A stretch of DNA of 64,000 nucleotides from Undaria pinnatifida. Taxonomy: Eukaryota > Sar > Phaeophyceae > Laminariales > Alariaceae. The notes under the pieces are model-generated. The model was not told the origin of the DNA. It saw nothing but the letters and a program-made list of their open reading frames with translations, and did no database searches. Position 1 is the first letter of the stretch, and the number at the start of each line of letters is the position of its first letter. The DNA is taken from contig JABAKD010000020.1 in NCBI GenBank assembly GCA_012845835.1, positions 17,272,306 through 17,336,305 of the forward strand, in the 5' to 3' direction. Below are positions 12,101-22,000 of the stretch, piece after piece. A program made the position numbers and the translations under genes.

Positions 12101-15100
12101 ACCCGTGATACTTGAAAACATCCCGACCCGACCCGACCCGACCTGACCCGACCCGTGGATTTCGAACACCTCCTGGCCAGACCCGACTCGACCAGCGAGC
12201 TCACGAAAACTTCCTGACCCGACCCGCGGGCCGGGTGATGATCCGTGAAAAGCGTACCACCCGGCACTCTCGTTTAATAGGAGAAAAAACACTGGGCAAC
12301 ACAATACACGACTTTCAGGGGGTACAATTTGAATATCCCATACAACACTGGAGTACTCGTGCTCGGTTGTGTACGGGCTGCGAAAGGGTTAACAAGTAAG
12401 TTGTCATTTTTTACCTCCTCCTCCTCCTAATAATGACGCCTGCTACGACAGCGGTAGCACATTTCGCCCGAAAAAATGGTTTCTGAACGCCGGGGCGGCT
12501 TCCTTAACCAAAGTCGCCGGAAATAGGACAATTCTTTTGCAGTGAAATTCTCGTCGTGTACCTAGGCCATGGTATTTTCAATTCCGGTACGTAGCAGTTT
12601 TCATTTTTCTCCAAATCAGTTTTTGCCTTAGAGAGGTCTTAAACCGCCCAAACTGAGGAACCTCAGAAGGAAAAGGAAAAACGGGGCGCACCACTATCTT
12701 AGCCCGTGCCAGCGGCAGATGCGTCTCCTGGCAGTTTCCATCAGGGATGCTCCGGGACTGGCCGTATGCGGTCGGCCCACGTATTGTAAGCATGCCGGGG
12801 GCACGGGATAAAAGTACTGAATATCGCGTCTGCGGTTGGGGTTGAAAAATGGGTCAACAAGTAACTTGTCTTCACCTCGGCGGCTGATCAAAGCACGACT
12901 TGGCTCATTTTCGCATCATTATATCGCTAGTATGTAGCGTGAATCAACATCGTGATTTCAACATCGTGAATCAACATCGTGACTATCGCATCTGCGGTTG
13001 GGGTTGGGAAAGTGTCAACAAGTAACTTGTGTTTACCGCAGGGGCCGATGAAAGCACGACTTGGCTCATTCTCGCATTATTACATCGATATTAGCGTCAA
13101 TCAACATCGGACGCGTGCCATAAATAGAGGTGCACCACTTTTTCTTCTGAGGTTCCTCAACTTGGGAGGTTTAAGACCTCTCCCAAAAACTGATTTTGGA
13201 GAAAAATGAAAACTGCTACGTCCCGAAAATAAAAATAGCTTGCGCTGCCGGGGTTGTAACGAAGACCACTGATAGGGACAGCTTACGCTATACCTACAAT
13301 GGGACCCGGAGGGTGCGCCAGCTAGCGTTGGGCTGCGAAAGCAACTGAGTTAAATCGACACACGACGCGTATGAAAATACGTGGAAGTGTGGTGAGCTAA
13401 AGCTTTATTTTTCCCCATCCGCCGGAGGATAAAAAAAAAAAATACCATCGTCTAGCTACACCACGAGAATTTCATTGCGAAAGAATTGTCCCATTTCCGG
13501 CGACTTTGGTTAAGGAGCCGCCCCGTCGTTCAGAAACCATTTCTTCACACGAAATGTGCTATTAATACCTCTATTGTGTAGCATTGGTCATCGCGCGAGA
13601 GGGGATGCTGTTGAGCCCTAACAGGTATGAGCGACAAACAAGAAGGAGAGCACTGCAGGTGGATAAGAGGGACGACACCTATGAGCGCGGACGACTTGTC
13701 CAGCAGGCCAAAGAGGGTAAATTATCAACCTTCCAAGGGTTGAACTGGAAAGTACTAAAAAGGGCTGATCAGCTAAAAACAAGAAACAAAAATGAGAGGT
13801 GAAAATTCGAAGCAAAACGAACACTTTTTTTTTCCCCGTTTGAGGGTGAAATACTCCGTGTTGAACTATTGTAGAAAGCAATGAAAGCGAAACCAACCAA
13901 CAAGAATAAACACGTGAGAAAGGGGGGGGGAATTGAAATAAATAATTATAAGTGCAAGCTTATCGTCTCTACTTTCATCTGGGATGTGTTTGTTTTTTCA
14001 GACTCCGTGAATAAATAAAGAAAATAGAAACAAAACAAATTGTCTTTGAGTGGAGGACTAAAATAACGAAACAAATTTATAATTTTAAGAAATTGCCTTG
14101 TTCCTGGGGAGGCTAAACATGAGTAAATAAATGGTTAAATAAATGAACGAAAAAGAAAAAACACCATCTGTTTCTATAGTAGACGAAAAATAAACAAACT
14201 CACCTCTTGTTAGCGAACACGTTATCCAAGGCCTCGCACGTGTACCCCGCCTGCCGAGGTTTGGCTTGAGCGAATGCGTCCTCCAGCCCGGCAACGCTTC
14301 GCTGCAGTCCGTACGGCATCGACCCGGGTCCCGCATTGAGATCCGTCTGCGGGGGACACAAAGTGTCGGCGTTGTGCCGACAGGAACTAAAAGTCAGTGT
14401 CACGTGTCCCTGTATCGTGTGATTGATTGCGCATGTGTGATACCAGCCAATCACAATGGTGTTTTCAAGCCGATCGGTCAATCGGCACAAGCGGCTACCA
14501 GGCATATACAAAATATCAGGGCATTTCACTGGTCCAGTCACTTACCGCGGGTCGGGTTGGGTCGGATCAGGGTGTCCCGATCCGACATGACCTGACCTGA
14601 CCTGTGGATTTCAAATCCTCCTGATCCGACCCGACCCGACCCGACCCGACCCGACCCGACCCCACCCGACCCAATCCGGGAGACCTCCTGATCCGACCCG
14701 ATTCCACCCGCGACAGTTTACAAAACTCCTGACCCGGCTCGAGGGTCCGATTATGACCTGTGAAAAGTCCTGCAAAATATGGAAATATGAAAAATTCCAC
14801 ACCTAGGACAGATGACGATCGAAATCATATAGATCATATAGATCATGTAAATCATATACATCATATGTATAGACCATATAGATCATATAGATCATACAGG
14901 TCATATAGAGCATCTAGACCATCTACAGTACATCCCGTATCTGCCGTTACGTGACGTTGTGCTCGATCTGCATCCCTGTAGACTACAGAGCCCTCCGAGA
15001 AAAAAACGAGCTAGGTCACGCAGATCGTACGGCTCCCACCGGATGACATGAGCTAGACCGTACAGATCTTCCCTGGAAGATCTAGATCATTAAGTAGGGA

Positions 15101-15984
15101 TACATCATGATGGATCATCTGTCCGAGGTGGGCAACCTGACTACTTGTCTCTCTCTCTCTCCCAGTCCGTATGGAATCGACCCAGGTCCGCAGCTGAGGC
15201 TCGTCCAAGTGCGGGGGAGGGTGTACTTATTTCACGCAGGGCGGTAGTCTTAAGGCCGTTTACCCTCGGGGGGGGGGGTACTCATTGTTGCTTGCCTTAG
15301 TCATTTGACCATTGACCACGCATCCCTTTCGAGACGGAACACCGTTCCTACTCCTAATAGACACCTCCAACATTTGGGCGCTCATTACGCTTCTGCCATG
15401 TACTGCATAGAAACTGTTTGCTTATCTCATCCCCGTCCTGTTTCGCCGTCTGCGGCCACCATCCATCTCCTAGGATAGCGATCGTTTTCTCGCCACTCTC
15501 TAGTCTACCAGACTCTTCCATGCCACATACGTCTACTTTCCCCATCCCCTCCTCTCACGCATCCCGTTCCTCCTTGTATATTGCACATTCTCCTACTGCG
15601 TGAGTCCTACTCTCTATTGTTGTGCCACACGGGCACATATTTGTAGCCACGTCCTCCTCTTCTCCCTACTACTGGTTTACATATTTTTCCTTCCTGGTAG
15701 GCCCAGGTTTTCTACATGAAAAATCAGTTTCAGCTGTTTCGCGTGGTCCATTAGGCCGTGCAGTTACGTTTTCATTCCAATATCTTCCCTCAACCCCCCG
15801 TATATCTGTTAAGTGCTTCTCCTCATTCACGTTATTTCTTAGCGCTTGCTTTCTCTTTCTACTCTTATTTATTTTACTTCTGTCTTGTACCCGCCAAACT
15901 TCTCTGTAAACATTACCTCTTCTTGGTCTCCCCCTGTACCCTTCCATACTTTCTCGACTACGTTATTCCATCTATTCCAGCTCG

Positions 15985-16016
<32 letters not shown>

Positions 16017-19000
16017 CGGTGTTGTCCCGATAGGAGCGAGAAAACAGAACAATGTGTCCCTGCTATCACTGCTATCATCCAATACGTACGGTACCAGCCA
16101 AGCACAGCGGTGATGCCGTACCACACCGCAATCCCTGAGACCCGCAGCACCTATCGTCTCTGTAAGCGTTGGCTAGGGAGACAAAAAGTCAGTACGTACA
16201 AGTACTGTTGTGCCCTCCTTCCCTCCGCTTTGGTTCCACTACGTCTTCATACAGCGGACGGGGTCCTTACCAGGAGGAGGACGAGAGGGCTCTTGCTGGT
16301 GAGGCGGATAATGTGGGCCAACTCGAAAGCTTGTGCGACACGGTGGGCCTTGTACCTGTCCGAATAGGAGCGGTGAGCGAGATCCGTCAAACGCCAGGGA
16401 AAAACACCACAACAGACTGTTTGCGTACAATTTTTTATTATCGAACAATACTCTGCAGACACTAAAAGCAGTGAAACCACTGGTACTGTTCAAGGAAACG
16501 AGACGCCTTCGTTACTACAGCGCATCGTCACACTTGGCGAACTGCCGTTCAAATACATCCAAGGTACATACTAGTATCATAAATACAGTAGACGTTACGC
16601 GGACCCTCTAATCCACCAGGCTGTGATGAAACAAGGAGCATCGCAGCATGCGCACAAGCATTGCAACGTTCCACGAGCATTGCAGCATGCGTGGTACACG
16701 AGAGAATTACAACACACGGTGACCTGCAGAGGTGGCCCCTGTAACGCCCTAAAAGCGGTCAAATTCAAAATCCAAGCAGCTTCACCGCAAAAGGTGGGTG
16801 TAGTGCCTAAAGGGGAAACCGTCCGCGCAACAGGCCCGCCCCATTGGCCCGCCAGTCCGCCCCTACCTCCCCTCCCCCCCCACCCCCCACCCCCACCCGA
16901 TACAGGATCTAGATTGCGGCCATGGATGGTTCGAGTCGTCCTCCTCCCTCCTTCCCCCCCCCCCCCCCCTCCGCCCCCTCTCCTCCCCCCCCACCTGCTT
17001 GCAGATGGCGACCCTTTTGCCCGGTCGTAGTCGGCATGCAAGTGCGAAACATACAGGTCGACGGCTCCAGCAGGCGTGTGTAGGCGAACCAGCCCGACCC
17101 CTTTTCCTCCCAGATAGTCGCCGTGTTTCAGCTGATACGGCTGACCATTCGCCGAAAATCGCTGGGGGCGGGAGAAAAGAAGAGGTCATAGACAGGGGAC
17201 GGGCGGCGGTGGGGGTGGGGCAGGGAGGCGGGGAGCGGGGGGGGGGGGGGGGTTGACTTAGTCGCCGCTCTTCGCCTGCTACGGCTGACCATTAGCCGAA
17301 AATAGCTGGGGGGTGACTTGGCTGTCCCGATACCACACACCTATTTCCGATACCCAAGCAGGGGGGGCGCGGGGGGGGGGGGTACTAAAAACTCAGCAAA
17401 AAAAACAAGAAAAAAAAACTAAAGATTAAAGACATTAGGCCGATGACAATGGAAAGCCGATAGTTTGTGCAAAAAGTTTCCAAAGTTTTTTTTGGGGTTA
17501 TTTGCTGAAAGATTCCGGGTAACGTTGCTATGGGGGAAAACGATTAAACTATTTTTTTTCTGGCTTTTTTTTTCGTCATGCGATCCAACAGGTCAATTCG
17601 CCTATGTTTCATCAAGCCCTGGTCAACATTGTCCAACAAACACGATGGACCGTCGATCTCGAGATAGAGACAATCCACGGTCACTGCTCTTCGCTCCGTA
17701 CAAAGCCACATGAGTGTAGTTGACAGCGCCAAATAATTCATCTCGATCCATGCCCTAGGGCGTGAGAGGTTGCTTGTGTTGTCCTGTGGTCTTCCGTCAC
17801 ATCCTCTAAAAATAATGTTTTTCGCCCGTTGGGAGACGATAGACAGTTGTTGTCTCAGCTTTCTGCACACCAGCCGCCAAATGTGTTTCTAACAGGAGCC
17901 TGATCGGCGCCCGCCACAAATCACCGCCCCGTAGATTGAGCTCTGTACACCAAGGGGGGGTTGGAGCTCCTAATGCCAAGTTCAGAGTTCACGACGCTGT
18001 CGCTGATTTCGTCGAACACAGTGTGTGGAGAACACGAAACTACGCCGCGTCTAATCCAACATCTGCTTGAGAATTTCTCAGGCCGATGTTGGCCAAGATC
18101 GCTGCGAGAAACCGGTTTTTATTTTTCCAGAATTCTGGAATTTTTCAAAAAACAATTCTACAAAAATCGGGCCCATAGGCGACCGTCCGGGCAAATTTTG
18201 GCTGGGATCTTCGGGGATTTCGATCTTTTGGCCTTCCATTGTCAACGGTCTTGCACAAAGAGAAAACTACCGACACTTTGTTTTTCACGCCGATATGGCA
18301 GCGAGTGAAGTATTGTTTCCTCTTGTTCTCGTGCGCCCTAGAGAGCTCTGGTTTACACAACCCACACTCAAAACCTGTTTTGGAGAACAACTGCCAAACG
18401 CATGACCCGACGATCACTCCCGGATTACCTAGACACACGTCACAAACAAAACGTCACCCTGGCAGTACACAGGCGGGACCGCCAAAATATTGGGCACTTC
18501 CTAGGTTGAGGAACCCCACCGTCAGCCCCAAGTATGTCAGGAGACGGTCAGTCAAGGTAAAACGTCAAGCGGTCAAGGGTGTCGAACCGATCGTTACACA
18601 CTAAAACCTAGTAGTTTGCCGTCAGTCAAGGTACATCATTGGAAAATTACCGTCTATAAAGAGGCGAAAGCGGGAGCACGTCAAGCGGCCAAGGGCGTCA
18701 AACCGATCGTTCCACGCTAATACCTAATGGTTTGCCGTCAGTCACGGTAATTTTTCGGAAAATTGCCGTCTGTCGAGGGGTGGAAGTGGGAGGACGTCAA
18801 ACGGTCAAGGGTGTCAAACCGATCGTTCCAGTCTAAAACCTAGTAGTTTACCGTCAGTCAAGGTACATCATTGGAAAATTGCTGTCTATAAAGAGGCGAA
18901 AGTGGGAGAACGTCAAGCGGTCAAGGGTGTCAAACCGATCGTTCCAGTCTGAAACCTAGTAGTTTGCCGGCGGTCAAGGTACATCATTGGAAAAATGCCG

Positions 19001-22000
19001 TCTGTCAAGGGGTGAAAGTGGGAGCACGTCAAGCGGACAAGGGTGTCAAACCGATCGTTCCTTAAAACCTACCAGGTAGTAGTTTACCGTCAGCCAAGGT
19101 AAATAATCGTAAAATTGCCGTCCGTCAAGGGTTCAAAGTGCCGCCTCCTGACATCTTTGGTCAGCCATACCATTTTATCCAGGGCTTTTCACGGGTCATG
19201 ACCGATCCGCGGGCCGAGTCAGTAGGTTTTCAGACTCTCGCGGGTCAAGCCGGGTCGGTCTGGGAAGTCTCACGGGACGGTTTTTGGGTCGGTTCAGGAG
19301 ATGTTGAAGCCTCACTGGTTGGGTCAGGTCGGGTCGGATCGGATTACCCGGACCCGACCCGAACCGCGAGAACTGGTCTGACCCGTGAAAAGCCATAAAC
19401 TTTCCATCCTGAAAGTACCCTTCCTACCACAGGACGCAACCGGTACTCCGCGTTGAAAGGGATACCTGGTCAACAGCCAAAAGACCAAAGCAAGCAAAGA
19501 AACATGACCACCTCCCCCCCCCCTCTCCCCCCTCACCACAGCAACATGCGGCTCGCTTCCGCAAAAACAGCGGCAAAGAAACAAGTAAAAAACATACTTC
19601 GGGAGATAGCAAAAACTCTCAACCAACCAACCAGCAAAACTTTTCACGAAATAAAATAAAATAGCACTCACCCAGAAAAAACTCTCGGCGATTGGGAAGC
19701 GAGACAGCACCATCAGCCCCGTCCCGCCGGACCCCGCCCCCATCAGCGGCGCCCCGCAGCCCTTCTCGAAGTGACGGCTGTACCTCAAGCCGACCGATAG
19801 TGCCGCCCGCCGCAGAGCGTCTCGCTCGCGCGCGTGCCACACCTCCTGGAGTGCGACGACGTCCCATCCGCTGCACGAGGAAGGCGTTAATTATCGGTTG
19901 GGGATAGGGGATCGGTGAGGGGGGGTCTGTGCGGTGCAGGGAACGCTAACGCTGGCTTACACCGATACTTCGCATCGCGGGAGGCTTGTTACAGTGTCCC
20001 ATGACGGAACAATTACAGCATCATCCGTCGCACCCAGGGAATGACGAGGGGGTGGGGGGCGCATCTCCACACCAGGGGCGCTCGGTGCCCTCAAAACGGG
20101 CTGCACGGTACCACCGTAGAGGGCACGCGTAGGCGTGTACCGGTGCACGCCCCTGCCGCCAGAGGCCCATCGCACTACCAAGGCCACGAAAGCAACAAAA
20201 ACAGCATCCATACAAAATCCGAGCGTCGAAGACCTGCCTCCGCCGACAACAACCTTACCCGTCTCCTGTCCCTCCCCCCCCCCCCCCCCCCCATCACATC
20301 CCCTCCCCCCCTCCCCCCCGCCCCATATGTATGAGGTACGTGTATGGATATGTACCCCCCCCTTCTTCGCCCTTCCCCCGTCCCTTTCTCAACCCCCCCA
20401 TTCACCACCCCCACACAGTCCTCACCTCCCCAAGGTCTTGGCGAAGGCGTGTACTCTTGCCTCGAGGCAGCAGCTCACCACGGGCAGCGCCCACAAGTTC
20501 TGGGTCAGGACGCGGAGCCTAAACCCCGCCCAGCTCTGGTCGCTGTTTGGGCCACCGGGGTATATGCCACCGGAGTGTGCCACCAGAGTGTACCACCGAT
20601 GTGCGTCACCGATGTGTGCCACGGATGTGTGCCACCGATGTGTGCCACCGAATTGTGCCACCGAATTGTGCCACCGATGTGTGCCACCAGGGCGTGCCAC
20701 CGATGTGTGCCACCGGGGTATGACACCGAGGTGCGCCACCGGAGTGTGTGACGACGGAAAATCGAGCGCGGAACAGGCCGAATGGGAAGGTCAAGGTTAG
20801 CCACTATAGGTTAAGCAATCAATTTTGAGGGTGAGCGATCTACTTGTAGCACTGTGACGACCGGTACATATCGTCAAGCTGAGCCCTCGCGCCGTCCATC
20901 CAACCTTGCACTACCGTAACAGCCCGCAACCCATGCAACATATTAACGATAACCCTATAACGAAAAAAACGCACACACGCACACACGCACACACGTCGAG
21001 CCACACACACACGTCGAGCCACAAATGCGCCAGCCAGACGAAGCAACACGCAGACACCTTCAAACTATCGCACGCAACTAGCTACTATAACTAGTCAACT
21101 AATAACTAGTCGGCGACTTACACTTTTTTGTGTGTTGATCGATAAATATTGTTAATCCATCGCCTTTACTCTCCAGCTCAACCCACAAGAGGTTTCACCC
21201 TCAGCGACCTTCTGGACAAGCCGTGGTCACACCGTGTGTTGCCTTCCCCCCGGTACTTGCCTTCATTTTATCACGCATAGGGCTCAGCATTCCCACTTTT
21301 CAGCTTGTTAAGCTCGTCCAATTTCATCGAATTTCATTATATGGCCCGCCAACCCACACAGCCCTTAGCCCTGAATCGCTTGTTCCTTGGCGTGTCAACC
21401 TTCTCAGCAAAATACAGGGCATCAATCGTCCAACCAAAAGCGGCACAGCAACAAAAAAAAACACCTCAATAACGCTCACAGAAGTTCCTCCACTTAGCGT
21501 CACCCCCAGATCCACCAACAAACATCCCGCCTAACCCCCACCGCTAACCATTACTAGCGCTCCAGCGGACAAAAATACAACCCGCCACCAAGGACATTAA
21601 ACACTAGCAACAGCAATATCGTTTTGTCGCTTATCGCTCGCCCCCCTCCCCCCGCTGCCACCTTCCGGGGGCGGAAACCCCAACGCGTTTACGCCGCACA
21701 GCAGTTCACCCCTCCGACGTTGAAACGCTCTCCTAATACAGCAAATCAACTGAACGCGAACATTGTGACCAACCCCCCCCCCGCCCCCCCTTTTCCCTCC
21801 CGCCCCTCCCCCTCCCCCCAGCCCCTACCCCCCCCCTTCCTCCCTGCTCTCTGCTCCCCCCCCCTACCTCTCCCCCCAGCCCGTCCCCGCCTCCCCCTGC
21901 CCCCCCCCCAGTCCCTACCCCCCCTCCCACCCCAAACCATCCCCCCCACGTCATACCTCCACCCCCCCCTCCCCTCCCCCGTCCACTCCCCCTCATGTCC

